Positions 40,804 through 50,640 of a DNA stretch of 64,000 nt are shown in pieces. The stretch's first letter is position 1; every line of letters begins with the position of its first letter. The translations under genes and the position numbers were made by a program. The stretch is from Pseudomonas sp. CFBP 13711 (GTDB lineage: Bacteria > Pseudomonadota > Gammaproteobacteria > Pseudomonadales > Pseudomonadaceae): assembly GCF_014842265.1 (NCBI RefSeq), contig NZ_JACYVI010000002.1:248001-312000 (forward strand). The letters run 5' to 3'. The notes beneath the pieces were generated by a model. The model made no database searches, was not told the DNA's origin, and saw only the letters and a program-made list of their open reading frames with translations.

Positions 40804-42366
40804 TCACGCCGGGGCGCTGGTGCGGATCAGGTGGTCGAAGGCGCTGAGGGAGGCTTTGGCGCCCTCGCCGACCGCGATCACGATCTGCTTGTACGGCACG
40901 GTGGTCACGTCGCCGGCAGCGAAAATGCCCGGGATCGATGTCTCGCCGCGTTGGTCGATGATGATCTCGCCCCGTGGCGACAGCTCGACGGTGCCCTTGA
41001 GCCATTCAGTGTTCGGCAGCAGGCCGATCTGCACGAAGATGCCTTCCAGCTCAACGGTGATTTCCTCACCCGTGAGGCGGTTCTTGTAGCGCAGGCCGTT
41101 GACTTTCTGGCCGTCACCGGTGACTTCGCTGGTCAGCGCGCTGGTCAGGACCGTCACGTTGGGCAGGCTGTGCAGCTTGCGTTGCAGCACTGCATCGGCG
41201 CGCAGGTTGGCGTCGAATTCCAGCAGGGTCACGTGGGACACGATACCGGCCAGGTCGATGGCCGCTTCGACGCCGGAGTTGCCGCCGCCAATCACCGCGA
41301 CGCGCTTGCCTTTGAACAGCGGACCGTCACAGTGCGGGCAGTACGCCACGCCCTTGTTGCGGTATTGCTGCTCGCCCGGGACGTTCATTTCACGCCAGCG
41401 TGCGCCGGTCGCCAGAATCACGGTCTTGCCTTTCAGCACGCCGCCGCTGGCGAACTTGACCTGATGCAGCTCGCCATTCTTGCCCGGAATCAACTGCTCG
41501 CCGCGCTGCAGGTTGATGACGTCCACTTCGTACTGCTTGACGTGCTCTTCGAGGGCGACCACCAGCTTCGGCCCTTCGGTATGCTGCATCGAGATGAAGT
41601 TCTCGATCGCCATGGTGTCCAGCACCTGGCCGCCGAAACGCTCGGCTGCCACGGCGGTGCGAATGCCTTTACGGGCAGCGTAGATCGCTGCGGAGGAACC
41701 GGCCGGGCCACCGCCGACGACCAGAACGTCGAAGGCTTCTTTGGCATTCAGCTTCTCGGCCTGACGATCACCGGCGCTGGTGTCGATCTTCGCCAGAATC
41801 TCCTCCAGGTTCATGCGGCCCTGGCCGAACAGTTCGCCGTTCAGGTAGATGCTTGGCACCGACATGATCTGGCGGTCGGTGACTTCTTGCTGGAACAGGC
41901 TGCCTTCGATGGCGACGTGCTGCACGTTCGGGTTGAGCACGGCAAGCAGGTTCAGTGCCTGAACCACGTCCGGGCAGTTCTGGCAGGTCAGCGAGAAGTA
42001 GGTTTCAAACTTGAACTCACCGGTCAGGCTACGGGCCTGCTCGATGGTTTCCTCGGAGGATTTGGACGGGTAACCGCCGACTTGCAGCAGTGCCAGCACC
42101 AGCGAGGTGAATTCGTGGCCCATTGGCAGACCGGCGAAGCGCAGCTTGATGTCCTGGCCCGGGCTGTTCAGGGCGAAGGACGGCGTGCGGGTATCGCTGC
42201 CATTGGTGTCCAGGGTGATCTTGTCGGAGCTGCTGACGATGTCATTGAGCAGGGCCAGCATTTCCTGGGATTTTGCGCCGTCATCAAGGGACGCAATGAT
42301 CTCGATCGGGCGAGTGATCCGCTCCAGGTAAGATTTCAACTGAGCTTTAAGATTGGCGTCCAACAT
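40804..42366 (-). CDS. ahpF: alkyl hydroperoxide reductase subunit F
   Basis: 520 aa flavoprotein disulfide reductase. The N-terminal tandem thioredoxin-like domain has the CQNC redox pair near residue 130; the FAD domain shows [15 protein letters not shown] (about 214-228); the NADH-dependent disulfide is in [13 protein letters not shown] (about 342-354), followed by AVIGGGNSG. It passes electrons from NADH to AhpC in the cytosol. The gene lies downstream of ahpC but a terminator sits between them, so it is reached by read-through or its own promoter. Confidence 0.96.
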   Translation of the reverse strand: MLDANLKAQLKSYLERITRPIEIIASLDDGAKSQEMLALLNDIVSSSDKITLDTNGSDTRTPSFALNSPGQDIKLRFAGLPMGHEFTSLVLALLQVGGYPSKSSEETIEQARSLTGEFKFETYFSLTCQNCPDVVQALNLLAVLNPNVQHVAIEGSLFQQEVTDRQIMSVPSIYLNGELFGQGRMNLEEILAKIDTSAGDRQAEKLNAKEAFDVLVVGGGPAGSSAAIYAARKGIRTAVAAERFGGQVLDTMAIENFISMQHTEGPKLVVALEEHVKQYEVDVINLQRGEQLIPGKNGELHQVKFASGGVLKGKTVILATGARWREMNVPGEQQYRNKGVAYCPHCDGPLFKGKRVAVIGGGNSGVEAAIDLAGIVSHVTLLEFDANLRADAVLQRKLHSLPNVTVLTSALTSEVTGDGQKVNGLRYKNRLTGEEITVELEGIFVQIGLLPNTEWLKGTVELSPRGEIIIDQRGETSIPGIFAAGDVTTVPYKQIVIAVGEGAKASLSAFDHLIRTSAPA

Positions 42367-42427
42367 GGTTCGGCTTCCTTCTTCACTTTCAGGGTCCGGA
42401 TCCGCTTCGGAATCCAGCGAGTTCTAC

Positions 42428-42468
42428 AAAAAAAAACGCCCGAGCGATAACCGCCCGGGCGTTTTTTG
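42428..42468 (-). terminator. intrinsic terminator between ahpC and ahpF
   Basis: AAAACGCCCG and CGGGCGTTTTTT pair across a short GC-rich loop at 42432-42467, with T runs available on either strand. It lies 60 bases after the ahpC stop and would make ahpC mRNA more abundant than ahpF. Confidence 0.82.
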
Positions 42469-42525
42469 GGGGCGATGCGGTTTACGTGCCTACGGGCTCA
42501 TCGCCCCCGATCCGGTCATGACGAC

Positions 42526-43089
42526 TTAGATCTTGCCAACCAGGTCCAGGGACGGTGCCAGAGTGGCCTCGCCTTCTTTCCACTTGGCTGGGCAGACTTC
42601 GCCCGGGTGAGCAGCGACGTACTGAGCCGCCTTGATTTTGCGCAGCAGCTCGGAAGCGTCACGGCCAACACCGCCGTCGTTCAGTTCGACGATTTTGATT
42701 TCGCCTTCCGGGTTGATCACGAACGTGCCGCGGTCAGCCAGACCTGCTTCTTCGATCAGGACGTCGAAGTTGCGGGAGATTTTCAGGGTTGGGTCACCGA
42801 TCATGGTGTACTGGATTTTGCCGATGGCTGGCGAAGTGTTGTGCCAGGCAGCGTGAGCAAAGTGAGTGTCGGTGGAAACGCTGTAGATTTCGACGCCCAG
42901 TTTCTGGAACTCGGCGTAGTTGTCCGCCAGGTCTTCCAGCTCGGTTGGGCAAACGAAGGTGAAGTCAGCCGGGTAGAAGAACACCACAGACCATTTGCCT
43001 TTCAGGTCGGCGTCCGACACTTCTACGAAGTTGCCGTTCTTGAAAGCAGTTGCCGTGAACGGTTTGACTTGGCTGTTGATGATAGGCAT
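42526..43089 (-). CDS. ahpC: alkyl hydroperoxide reductase subunit C (peroxiredoxin)
   Basis: 187 aa typical 2-Cys peroxiredoxin. The peroxidatic Cys is in [15 protein letters not shown] (about 40-54) and the resolving Cys in [13 protein letters not shown] (about 161-173). It reduces hydrogen peroxide and organic hydroperoxides in the cytosol and is recycled by AhpF. CAGGAGATTCACTG precedes the ATG. The 180-base upstream region is A/T-rich with an ATAG/CTAT-like stretch near 43205-43230 where an OxyR site would be expected, but the match is weak. Confidence 0.97.
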   Translation of the reverse strand: MPIINSQVKPFTATAFKNGNFVEVSDADLKGKWSVVFFYPADFTFVCPTELEDLADNYAEFQKLGVEIYSVSTDTHFAHAAWHNTSPAIGKIQYTMIGDPTLKISRNFDVLIEEAGLADRGTFVINPEGEIKIVELNDGGVGRDASELLRKIKAAQYVAAHPGEVCPAKWKEGEATLAPSLDLVGKI

Positions 43090-43268
43090 CAGTGAATCTC
43101 CTGAGGGTTGTGGAAATGGGTGTTACAAATTCGATGGGGAGGATACTACGCAAAATCGTCGGCAAGAACTCATTGGCAAACCTCATGCTAACGATTGGTT
43201 TTGACTATAAGGATGCTTTATTAATAGAAGACGTTGTTGATGGACGGTCGGGGCCGGGGAAGGCGCGT

Positions 43269-44981
43269 TCAGTCTGACTCGATCAGGCTTCGCACGCGCA
43301 CCGCAAGTTCGTCGATGCTGAAGGGTTTGGTGAGCAGATCCATGCCATCGTCGAGAAAGTCGCCACGCACCTCGGCCTCTCGCGCATAGCCGGTCATGAA
43401 CAGAACCTTCAGGCCGGGGCGGTGCTGACGGGCCACCTCCGCCAGTTGACGACCATTCAAGCCCGGCAGTCCAACGTCCGTCACCAGCAGATCGACCGGA
43501 TCGCTGCCCTGCAGGACCGGGAGCGCCTCATGGCTGTCGCAGGCCACGATCACCCGGTAACCCAGCTCCTTCAGCACATCCACCACCAGCATGCGCACAT
43601 CGGGCTCGTCTTCGACCACCAGCACGCGCTCGCCCTGACTGGCGCGAGGCGGCTCGATGCTGGGGTTCACGACGGGCGCACACTCGGCGGCAGCCTCATG
43701 ACAGGGAAGCAGCAAATCGATCCGCGTGCCGCGCCCTTCTTCGCTGGAAATACTGACCCGGCCGCCGGTCTGGTTGATGAAGCCGTAGACCATCGACAGG
43801 CCCAGCCCGGTGCCCTGCCCGATCGGCTTGGTGGTGAAGAACGGATCGAAAGCCCGAGCGATGACTTCGCTGGACATGCCCATTCCGGTGTCCTGCACGC
43901 GAAGGCGCACGTAGTCGCCCGGTGCCAGCGCATCCTGCAACAGGGCAATGTGGGTCAGTTCAGTCTGGATCAGCAGCCTGCCGCCATCGGGCATCGCGTC
44001 GCGGGCGTTGATGACCAGATTGAGCAAGGCGTTTTCCAGCTGGTGCTCATCGGTGTTGGTCAGGCACGAGGTCCCGTGCAGATCGACTTCCAGCTCGATG
44101 CTTTCGCCGATGGTGCGGCGCAGCAACTCTTCCATCGACGTCACCATGTGATTGACGTCCACGGGGCATTGGTTGAGCGACTGGCGGCGGGCGAACGCAA
44201 GCAGGCGATGGGTGAGTGAGGCGGCGCGGTTGGCCGAGCCCATGGCGGCCTCGATGTAACGATCGATCTCCGACACGCGACCTGCGGCTACCCGACGCTG
44301 AATCAAGTCCAGCGCGCCAAGCACGCCGGTCAGCATGTTGTTGAAATCGTGGGCGATGCCGCCAGTGAGCTGGCCGATGGCGTCCATCTTCTGCGCGTGG
44401 CGCAGGGCCTCTTCGGCCTGGGCGCGCTCGCTGATTTCGATCTGCAGGCGCTCATTGCTCTCGGCCAGCTCACGGGTACGCGCGGCAACTCGCTGCTCAA
44501 GACTCTCGTTCAGCTCACGCAGGGCATCTTCGGCACTGACTTGCGCGGTGATGTCCGTGCTGGTGCTCAGCCAGTGGGTGATGCTGCCGCGGTCGTCGCG
44601 GATCGGCAACGCACGGGACAGGAACCAGCGGTACTGGCCGTCTTTGCCACGCAGCGGGAAGGTGTCTTCCCACAATGACCCGGTCGCGAAACAGCGCTGC
44701 AGGCGCGACTCGACGCGCTGGCCATGGTCAGGGTGATGCAACGATCGCCAGCCCAACGCCATCATCGCCTCGTACGAGGTGCCGGTGTAACTGTACCAGC
44801 GCTCGTTGTACCAATGGATGCGCCCGGCCGGATCGGCGATCCAGGCCAACTGACTCATGTTGTCGGCGAGGCTGCGAAACTGCCGCTCACTTTCCTCAAG
44901 CGTTTCGGTTCTGGAAAGCGCCTGGTCGTCAGGTCCTGCTGGATTCAAGGGCATGGCTGCCGAAAAACTCGTGCTGGTCAA
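43269..44981 (-). CDS. soluble PAS hybrid histidine kinase
   Basis: 570 aa from a TTG at 44981; an ATG at 44954 (MPLNPAGP) is equally possible and neither has a strong ribosome site. PAS domain (about 32-148, ending STDITAQ), coiled linker, HisKA with His211 in [11 protein letters not shown], HATPase with [10 protein letters not shown] and [10 protein letters not shown], and a C-terminal receiver with [11 protein letters not shown] and FMTGYARE. It has no membrane segment. It is clearly a paralogue of the KaiC-coupled kinase at 12.6 kb, with the same domain order after the N-terminus, but has no KaiC partner. Signal unknown. Confidence 0.92.
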   Translation of the reverse strand: MTSTSFSAAMPLNPAGPDDQALSRTETLEESERQFRSLADNMSQLAWIADPAGRIHWYNERWYSYTGTSYEAMMALGWRSLHHPDHGQRVESRLQRCFATGSLWEDTFPLRGKDGQYRWFLSRALPIRDDRGSITHWLSTSTDITAQVSAEDALRELNESLEQRVAARTRELAESNERLQIEISERAQAEEALRHAQKMDAIGQLTGGIAHDFNNMLTGVLGALDLIQRRVAAGRVSEIDRYIEAAMGSANRAASLTHRLLAFARRQSLNQCPVDVNHMVTSMEELLRRTIGESIELEVDLHGTSCLTNTDEHQLENALLNLVINARDAMPDGGRLLIQTELTHIALLQDALAPGDYVRLRVQDTGMGMSSEVIARAFDPFFTTKPIGQGTGLGLSMVYGFINQTGGRVSISSEEGRGTRIDLLLPCHEAAAECAPVVNPSIEPPRASQGERVLVVEDEPDVRMLVVDVLKELGYRVIVACDSHEALPVLQGSDPVDLLVTDVGLPGLNGRQLAEVARQHRPGLKVLFMTGYAREAEVRGDFLDDGMDLLTKPFSIDELAVRVRSLIESD

Positions 44982-45086
44982 AGAGTGGGTCCGTCCCTAA
45001 AAACAATGGCTCGTCCAGCTCCCTCCATGGAGGCCGGACCGTTCACATGTGCCGCGTGTCGTTCAATCACACGCGCGGCGCACGCC

Positions 45087-46442
45087 TTAACGCGTCGGTG
45101 TGCGCATGGTGACGAATTCCTCCGCCGCCGTAGGATGCACGCCAATGGTGTCGTCGAAAATCTGTTTGGTAGCGCCGGCCTTGAGCGCGATCGCCAGGCT
45201 CTGGATGATCTCGCCCGCGTCCGGGCCGACCATGTGGCAACCCAGAACGCGATCGGTTTTGGCGTCGACCACCAGCTTCATCAGGGTGCGCTCCTGGTTG
45301 TCGGTCAGCGACAGCTTCATCGGCCGGAACTTGCTTTCGAATACCTGCACCGCATAGCCGTCCTTCATGGCTTCGGCTTCGGTGAGACCGACCGTGCCGA
45401 TGTTCGGCAGGCTGAACACGGCAGTGGGAATGTGGCGGTAGTCCACGGGGCGGTACTGCTCGGGCTTGAACAGGCGCCGCGCGACGGCCATGCCTTCGGC
45501 CAGGGCCACCGGCGTCAACTGCACCCGACCGATGATATCGCCGACGGCGATGATCGATGGCTCGGTGGTCTGGTAGTCACCGTTGACCTTGATGAAGCCT
45601 TTCTCATCCAGCTCGACGTTGACGGTGTCCATGCCCAGGTTATCGAGCATCGGACGGCGGCCGGTGGCGTAGAAGACGCAGTCGGTGTTGAACGAGCTGC
45701 CGTCGTTCAGGCTCAGTTGCAAGGTGCCGTCGGCCAGCTTCTCGATGCTGTTGATTTCGGTCTTGAAGCGGATGTCCATCTCGCGCTTGGCGAGCTCTTC
45801 GTGCAGATGGGTGCGCACGCTTTCGTCGAACCCGCGCAGGAACAATTCGCCGCGGTACATCAGCGAGACGTCAGCGCCCAGGCCGTTGAAGATCGAAGCG
45901 AACTCGACTGCGATGTAGCCGCCGCCGACCACGACGACGCGCTTGGGCATCTGTTCGAGAAAGAACACTTCGTTGGAGGTGATGGCGTGCTCGCGGCCCG
46001 GAATGTCCGGCACCTGCGGCCAGCCACCGGTGGCGATCATGATGTGCTCGGCCGTGTGAACCTGGCCGTTGATTTCGACTTCGTGGGGGCCGCGCAGGCG
46101 CGCATGGCCTTCCATCAGTGTCACGCCGCTGCTGTCCAGCAGCTTGCGGTAGACGCCATTGAGGCGGCTGATTTCACGGTTCTTGTTGGCGATCAGGGTG
46201 GGCCAGTCGAAATGCGCCTCGCCACTGCTCCAGCCGTAGCCTTTCGCCTGTTCGAAGTCTTCGGAATAGTGCGCGCCGTAGACCATCAGTTTTTTCGGCA
46301 CGCAACCAACGTTGACGCAGGTGCCCCCCAGATAACGGCTCTCGGCCACGGCCACGCGCGCGCCGAAACCGGCGGAAAACCGCGCTGCGCGGACGCCGGC
46401 CGAGCCCGCGCCAATTACAAAAAGGTCAAAGTCGTAGCTCAT
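45087..46442 (-). CDS. gorA: glutathione-disulfide reductase
   Basis: 451 aa class I flavoprotein disulfide reductase. FAD motif [14 protein letters not shown] (about 7-20), redox pair in [15 protein letters not shown] (about 39-53), NADP motif [15 protein letters not shown] (about 171-185) and the C-terminal His-Glu pair in [13 protein letters not shown]. It reduces oxidised glutathione with NADPH in the cytosol. The upstream galU terminator at 46512-46539 isolates it from galU, so it has its own promoter in the 70 bases before its start. Confidence 0.95.
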   Translation of the reverse strand: MSYDFDLFVIGAGSAGVRAARFSAGFGARVAVAESRYLGGTCVNVGCVPKKLMVYGAHYSEDFEQAKGYGWSSGEAHFDWPTLIANKNREISRLNGVYRKLLDSSGVTLMEGHARLRGPHEVEINGQVHTAEHIMIATGGWPQVPDIPGREHAITSNEVFFLEQMPKRVVVVGGGYIAVEFASIFNGLGADVSLMYRGELFLRGFDESVRTHLHEELAKREMDIRFKTEINSIEKLADGTLQLSLNDGSSFNTDCVFYATGRRPMLDNLGMDTVNVELDEKGFIKVNGDYQTTEPSIIAVGDIIGRVQLTPVALAEGMAVARRLFKPEQYRPVDYRHIPTAVFSLPNIGTVGLTEAEAMKDGYAVQVFESKFRPMKLSLTDNQERTLMKLVVDAKTDRVLGCHMVGPDAGEIIQSLAIALKAGATKQIFDDTIGVHPTAAEEFVTMRTPTR

Positions 46443-46511
46443 GTGTCTCTCCCAAGCGATGCGCTAGCATAACCGCTTGAGCGCGCTCGGCAAGTTCCGC
46501 AGGACAGAAAC

Positions 46512-46541
46512 GACAAAGCCACCCGAAGGTGGCTTTGTCTG
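46512..46541 (-). terminator. intrinsic terminator of galU
   Basis: GACAAAGCCACC (46512-46523), loop CGAA, GGTGGCTTTGTC (46528-46539): a perfect 12-bp stem. It lies 38 bases beyond the galU stop. The T run is short (TTTGTC on the minus strand), but the stem is strong. Confidence 0.75.
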
Positions 46542-46578
46542 ACAGCACAGCTAGACGCTGACTACCGATACAGATGCA

Positions 46579-47421
46579 TCACTGAGTCGATTTGCCGGTC
46601 TTGTAGAAGTGCTCGAAGCAGAAGTTGGTGGCTTCCACATAGCCTTCGGCACCGCCGCAGTCAAAACGCTTGCCTTTGAATTTGTACGCCAGGACGTTGC
46701 CCTCGGCGGCCTGCTTCATCAGGGCGTCGGTGATCTGGATTTCGCCGCCTTTGCCTGGCTCGGTGTTTTCGATCTTTTCGAAAATGTCCGGGGTCAGGAT
46801 GTAGCGGCCGATGATGGCGAGGTTGGACGGAGCAACGTCCGGTGCCGGCTTCTCGACCATGTCAGTGACGCGGAACAGGCCTGGCTTGATTTCTTCGCCA
46901 GCAATCACGCCGTACTTGTTGGTCTCGTTCGGGTCAACTTCCTGAATCGCCACGATCGAGCACTTGTACTGCTGGTGCAGCTTGACCATCTGCGCCAGAA
47001 CGCCGTCACCTTCCAGGTTGACACACAGGTCATCCGCCAACACCACGGCGAATGCCTCGTTACCGATCAGCGGACGACCGCTCAGAATCGCGTGACCCAG
47101 ACCTTTCATTTCGGTCTGACGAGTGTAGGAAAAGCTGCACTCGTCGATCAGTCTGCGGATGCCGACGAGGTATTTTTCCTTGTCGGTGCCCTTGATCTGG
47201 TGCTCAAGCTCGTAGCTGATATCGAAGTGGTCTTCCAGCGCGCGCTTGCCGCGGCCGGTGACAATGGAGATTTCAGTCAAACCCGCAGCAAGTGCTTCTT
47301 CCACGCCGTACTGGATCAGTGGCTTGTTGACAACGGCCAGCATCTCTTTGGGCATGGCCTTGGTCGCTGGCAAGAAGCGAGTGCCGTAACCGGCTGCAGG
47401 GAACAAGCATTTCTTGATCAT
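46579..47421 (-). CDS. galU: UTP-glucose-1-phosphate uridylyltransferase
   Basis: 280 aa. The nucleotidyltransferase opening FPAAGYGTRFLPATKAMPKE (about 8-27) binds UTP, VVLADDLCV (about 126-134) gives the metal-binding Asp, and VTDMVEKPAPDVAPS and GGEIQITDALM are typical of bacterial GalU. It makes UDP-glucose for cell-surface polysaccharides and osmoprotective glucans. It is transcribed alone. Confidence 0.96.
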   Translation of the reverse strand: MIKKCLFPAAGYGTRFLPATKAMPKEMLAVVNKPLIQYGVEEALAAGLTEISIVTGRGKRALEDHFDISYELEHQIKGTDKEKYLVGIRRLIDECSFSYTRQTEMKGLGHAILSGRPLIGNEAFAVVLADDLCVNLEGDGVLAQMVKLHQQYKCSIVAIQEVDPNETNKYGVIAGEEIKPGLFRVTDMVEKPAPDVAPSNLAIIGRYILTPDIFEKIENTEPGKGGEIQITDALMKQAAEGNVLAYKFKGKRFDCGGAEGYVEATNFCFEHFYKTGKSTQ

Positions 47422-47770
47422 ATAAATCCTTGATGAGCTGGGGGTGTTGCGGCGCAGTCTAATGAGGCGGCGATAACCTTACAATGCCGCTACTGGCCGT
47501 TCGCTGCCTAGGTAGAGGAACGCTGACGCAGATAGTTCCGCAGATCGTTCCACCAATAGCTCAGCAACCAGCTCACTCGCCACGCTTCACCCACTGATTA
47601 TTGGAATTCCATGCTGTCCTTCGTACGAGGGCATCCAGCGCCGCGTAACCGCCGTTCGGTGACCTTCGCAAGCGTAGCCCTGTTCGCCATCGCGCGTGGG
47701 AAATTGTGCGATTGCCCTTTGGCATTTGCCGATTATCATGGGCGCCTGAATTACTAATCGAGACGAGTCG
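47422..47770. other. intergenic region, no gene seen
   Basis: A 350-base divergent gap between galU and the 61-aa gene. Open frames on either strand have poor codon use and no ribosome sites. It must hold the two promoters. No strong hairpin, repeat or RNA gene was recognised. Confidence 0.5.
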
Positions 47771-47956
47771 ATGTCTGAAGTCAAAAGCGTGAACGGTTAC
47801 CAGATCAAAAAGCTCCAGGACGGCCAGTGGTGGCTGGTCGGCCACGACGGTGAAGCCGTGGCAGGCCCGTTCTCCAGCGAGAGCAGCGCCATCGAAGTCG
47901 CCGCCGTGTTCGAAGACACGCCAGCCCCGCGTCGTCGGGCTGACAAGAAGGACTGA
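47771..47956 (+). CDS. small conserved protein of unknown function (61 aa)
   Basis: 61 aa, MSEVKSVNGYQIKKLQDGQWWLVGHDGEAV at the start (given here in part as residues 9-20 GYQIKKLQDGQW). It is a small beta-strand-rich protein with two Trp and a basic C-terminus RRRADKKD, no signal or membrane segment. It looks like a short conserved pseudomonad protein but no function is known to me. The ATG follows GAGACGAGTC. It is monocistronic as far as can be seen. Confidence 0.7.
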   Translation: MSEVKSVNGYQIKKLQDGQWWLVGHDGEAVAGPFSSESSAIEVAAVFEDTPAPRRRADKKD

Positions 47957-48136
47957 TCAGGCCGCCCGGCCCGCTCCGCAATGGAGTGCGGCCGAGGCCT
48001 CTCCTGCGCAGCTTCGGCCATGGATGTCGCCGAGCAAGTCCTGCAAAAAATCTACGGTGATGCCGGAACGATGGCACCGCCTCTCAGTCTCAGACTAGCA
48101 ATTCCCACACCGGCCCTCATCGCGAAGCATTCCACC

Positions 48137-48418
48137 ATGATCAAGATCTTATCCGTCATTGCTGTACTGGCCCTGACCGGCTGCGCGACTGCGCAGAACA
48201 CTTACCTCAAAGACGGCAAGCAGGCGCTGAGCATCGACTGCTCCGGCGAAGCCATGTCCTGGGCCGCCTGCTACGAAAAGGCTGACGCCTCCTGCGCGGG
48301 CACCGGCTACAACATCGTCAGCACCAACGGCACGCCGCAACCCAAGGAAGACGACAAGACCCTGGGTGTCGATGTCGGCAACTATAAAAACCGCACGGTG
48401 CTGGTGGTCTGCAAATAA
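48137..48418 (+). CDS. small lipoprotein
   Basis: 93 aa starting MIKILSVIAVLALTGCATAQ. The lipobox LTGC at residues 13-16 predicts lipidation on Cys16 and anchoring in the membrane. The mature part has four further cysteines (DCSG, AACYE, ASCAG, VVCK), enough for two disulfides in the periplasm. The upstream in-frame extension is not protein-like, so the ATG at 48137 is chosen. No function recognised. It converges on a second small lipoprotein gene. Confidence 0.78.
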   Translation: MIKILSVIAVLALTGCATAQNTYLKDGKQALSIDCSGEAMSWAACYEKADASCAGTGYNIVSTNGTPQPKEDDKTLGVDVGNYKNRTVLVVCK

Positions 48419-48474
48419 CGTCTCGCCCGTCTAACCGTGGAACTGCGTCACCCTTGATTCGCCCCGCAACCGCG

Positions 48475-48831
48475 TCACTCGCCCGAGATACAGGCCGTCA
48501 CGGCGTGCTGCACGTCCTTGGGCCGCAGGGGGTTGTTCGACAGGCGTTCGAACAGCTTGATCGAGCTGCCGCTGGAGCGAGTCTCGATATCGACGATGGC
48601 AGCAGGGTCACTGGTCAGCAACTTCTGTGGAACGATGATGCGCAGGCCCTCTTTATGCGGCTCGATCTGCGGCGGCTTGCGGCTGTCAGAGATGCGTCCG
48701 ACAAAGCACGCGGCATAATCCTTCGGCGACTTGCCGGACATGACGCTCATGGTCGCCGGGGTGTGTTCGATGTCCGTAACTGTGGCGCAACCGGTCATCG
48801 CCAGGGCCAGAATAACAACCGCCAATTTCAT
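48475..48831 (-). CDS. small lipoprotein
   Basis: 118 aa starting MKLAVVILALAMTGCATVT, with lipobox MTGC (12-15). A strong ribosome site GGAGGGATTGT precedes the ATG. Mature part: about 100 residues with two cysteines (AACF and TACI, ends), suggesting one disulfide. It faces the 93-aa lipoprotein gene tail to tail, 56 bases apart; the two share no clear sequence similarity. Function unknown. Confidence 0.78.
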   Translation of the reverse strand: MKLAVVILALAMTGCATVTDIEHTPATMSVMSGKSPKDYAACFVGRISDSRKPPQIEPHKEGLRIIVPQKLLTSDPAAIVDIETRSSGSSIKLFERLSNNPLRPKDVQHAVTACISGE

Positions 48832-49034
48832 ACAATCCCTCCAGTAAAGGTGCTTACGACAAGCCCGACCCGGATTAAATCCCGCGCGTGTGCTTTTTTA
48901 ACTGCCAGCCTGGCGGTCAGCCTTGCGTCGATTCAAGCGAGTCCTCGATCAATAAAACCCGCCGGGAAGATCAATGCCCAGGCTCGTCGTGCTATGGTTT
49001 CGGGTTTTCGAGAACGCTGTCTCCGGAGACACCC

Positions 49035-49340
49035 ATGAAATTCGTACACCAGCGCGAGCACCTCAACGAAGACGACATGGTCGTCATCGAATGCTCCCAG
49101 CTTTGCAACATACGCCTGATGAGTGATGCCAACTTCCGCAGCTTCAAAAACGGCGGTCGTCACACTTACCACGGCGGCGCGTTTGACCGTTTCCCCGCCA
49201 AAATCGCGGTGCCCAGCACCGGCTTCTGGAACATCACCATTGACACCGCCGGCCGCAAGCTCGACAGCCATGGCGGGCGCAAGACTGCCTTCACCCATTC
49301 GATCAAAATCGTTCGCCGCTCGTCCTCGCGTCTGAGCTGA
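49035..49340 (+). CDS. DUF1883 domain protein, copy 2
   Basis: 101 aa, same length as the copy at 40270-40575 and identical to it over the SDANFRSFKNGGRHTYHGG and AFDRFPAKI blocks. It differs at N- and C-termini and in residues 75-90 (DTAGRKLDSHGG here). A clear ATG with CGGAGACACCC upstream makes the start certain. It precedes the 59-aa GTG gene by 96 bases. A small beta-domain of unknown function. Confidence 0.87.
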   Translation: MKFVHQREHLNEDDMVVIECSQLCNIRLMSDANFRSFKNGGRHTYHGGAFDRFPAKIAVPSTGFWNITIDTAGRKLDSHGGRKTAFTHSIKIVRRSSSRLS

Positions 49341-49436
49341 TGCGCCATTGAGCCAAAGCGCCATTGAACACCGGCTGGCGTGAAATCTTTGTATTTTTTT
49401 TGCGAACATCCGGTCAGTTTTTTCCAGGAGTAAAAT

Positions 49437-49616
49437 GTGAGCACCCCTGCCCCCGTCGTCAAATACGCAATCAGCTACAAGCTCAACGGCGAGCGTCGTT
49501 TCGAGTTTGCCCTGTTGCAGTCGCCCTCCGCCGATGAGGCCCTGGCCGCCCTGCAGAAGATGCACGGCGACAGCACCGATGTCATCAGCGATGTGAAGGT
49601 CAGCAAAGCGCTGTAG
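49437..49616 (+). CDS. small protein with GTG start (59 aa)
   Basis: Encodes 59 residues starting (M)STPAPVVKYAISYKLNG. The ribosome site AGGAG (49426-49430) is 6 bases from the GTG at 49437. An ATG two bases earlier (49435) is followed at once by TGA, so it cannot be the start. Codon use is strongly Pseudomonas-like and the protein has a beta-beta-alpha pattern with EALAALQKMHGD as the helix. No family recognised. AlkB begins 23 bases after the stop. Confidence 0.72.
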   Translation: MSTPAPVVKYAISYKLNGERRFEFALLQSPSADEALAALQKMHGDSTDVISDVKVSKAL

Positions 49617-49639
49617 CCGAAATCTGAACGGGGAAGCCC

Positions 49640-50323
49640 ATGGTGATGCAGCGCACAGGCACGACGCCGGCGACGTTTGATCTGTTCGCGGAGGACACGC
49701 CGCAACCGCCTTCACATGAGCAGATCGGGCCGGCGTCGTTTGTGTTTCGTGGCTTCGCTTTGCCTTTCATCGAGTCATTGCTGCCTGCGCTGGAGTCGGT
49801 GCTGACCCAGGCGCCGTTCCGCCATATGGTCACGCCCGGTGGTTACACGATGTCGGTGGCGTTGAGCAGTTGCGGGGACTTCGGCTGGACCACTGACCGA
49901 AGTGGCTATAAATATTCTCCCATCGATCCGCTCACGGGTGAGCCATGGCCAGCGATGCCTGGGGTTTTCATGGAGTTGGCGGTGGCGGCGGCTTCGGCTG
50001 CCGGGTTTGCGGGGTTTGTGCCGGATGCGTGTCTGATCAATCGTTACATCCCGGGAGCCAAGATGTCGCTTCATCAGGATAAGGATGAGCGCGGCTTGGA
50101 GTGGCCGGTGGTGTCGGTTTCGCTGGGCTTGCCGGCGATGTTTTTGTTTGGCGGGCTTGGGCGCAGTGATCCGACTCAGCGGGTGCCGTTGTTTCATGGG
50201 GATGTGGTGGTGTGGGGCGGGGTTGATCGGCTGCGCTTTCATGGGGTGTTGCCGATTCGGCAGGCGGAGCATCCGCAGTTGGGGGAGCAGCGGATTAATT
50301 TTACGTTTCGCAAGGCGCGGTGA
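49640..50323 (+). CDS. alkB: alpha-ketoglutarate-dependent DNA alkylation repair dioxygenase
   Basis: 227 aa. The iron ligands are the HxD in MSLHQDKDERG (about 142-152) and the distal His in RLRFHGVLPI (about 197-206); the 2-oxoglutarate-binding arginines are in QRINFTFRKAR at the C-terminus. NRYIPGAKM is the substrate strand. It removes methyl groups from 1-methyladenine and 3-methylcytosine in DNA and RNA. The 3' third is richer in G and T than neighbouring genes (TTG, GGG use). No ada gene is nearby. Confidence 0.94.
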   Translation: MVMQRTGTTPATFDLFAEDTPQPPSHEQIGPASFVFRGFALPFIESLLPALESVLTQAPFRHMVTPGGYTMSVALSSCGDFGWTTDRSGYKYSPIDPLTGEPWPAMPGVFMELAVAAASAAGFAGFVPDACLINRYIPGAKMSLHQDKDERGLEWPVVSVSLGLPAMFLFGGLGRSDPTQRVPLFHGDVVVWGGVDRLRFHGVLPIRQAEHPQLGEQRINFTFRKAR

Positions 50324-50339
50324 TTGGGGTTTACGTCTA

Positions 50340-50640
50340 AAGATCAAGATCAAGATCAAGAGCGTCTGCCTGGGGGCAGACTGTTTCGCCTTCGGCGAGT
50401 TACTTGGAAAAGCACCCCAAGTAACCAAGGGTGCTTGCTCCTGGTTGGGCCCCTCCTGCGTCGGGGTTCCTTCACTCCGGTCCCGCTCCGTGGGCCCGCG
50501 CCGAACGGGCATCCATGCCCTGACGGCGCTCTCGCCGCATCCATGCGGCTCGGCCCACTCCGCGAGACCTGCGTTCAGCCTGCACCCAAGTCGCGATTGG
50601 CGGTGAATGGACCTCTTGTGTTTGAAGATCAAGATCAAAA
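50340..50640 (+). repeat. structured intergenic repeat, copy E
   Basis: Plus orientation. GTCTGCC (50364-50370) pairs with GGCAGAC (50375-50381); AAGCACC/GGTGCTT arms as in C and D; CCCC...GGGG at the third helix; GGGC-ATCCAT-GCCC where the other copies have GGAC-ATCCAT-GTCC, a compensated change; GCCGC-ATCCAT-GCGGC last. It is flanked by GATCAAGATCAAG stretches on both sides. No facing second copy is present here. Confidence 0.88.

Noticed and set aside
43190..43235. OxyR binding site upstream of ahpC
   Set aside because: Only scattered ATAG/CTAT-like tetramers can be placed at the required spacing; the match is too weak to list as a site.
49166..49462. 98-codon minus-strand open frame over the DUF1883 gene
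   Set aside because: It is antisense to a well-supported conserved gene and starts inside the 59-aa gene.
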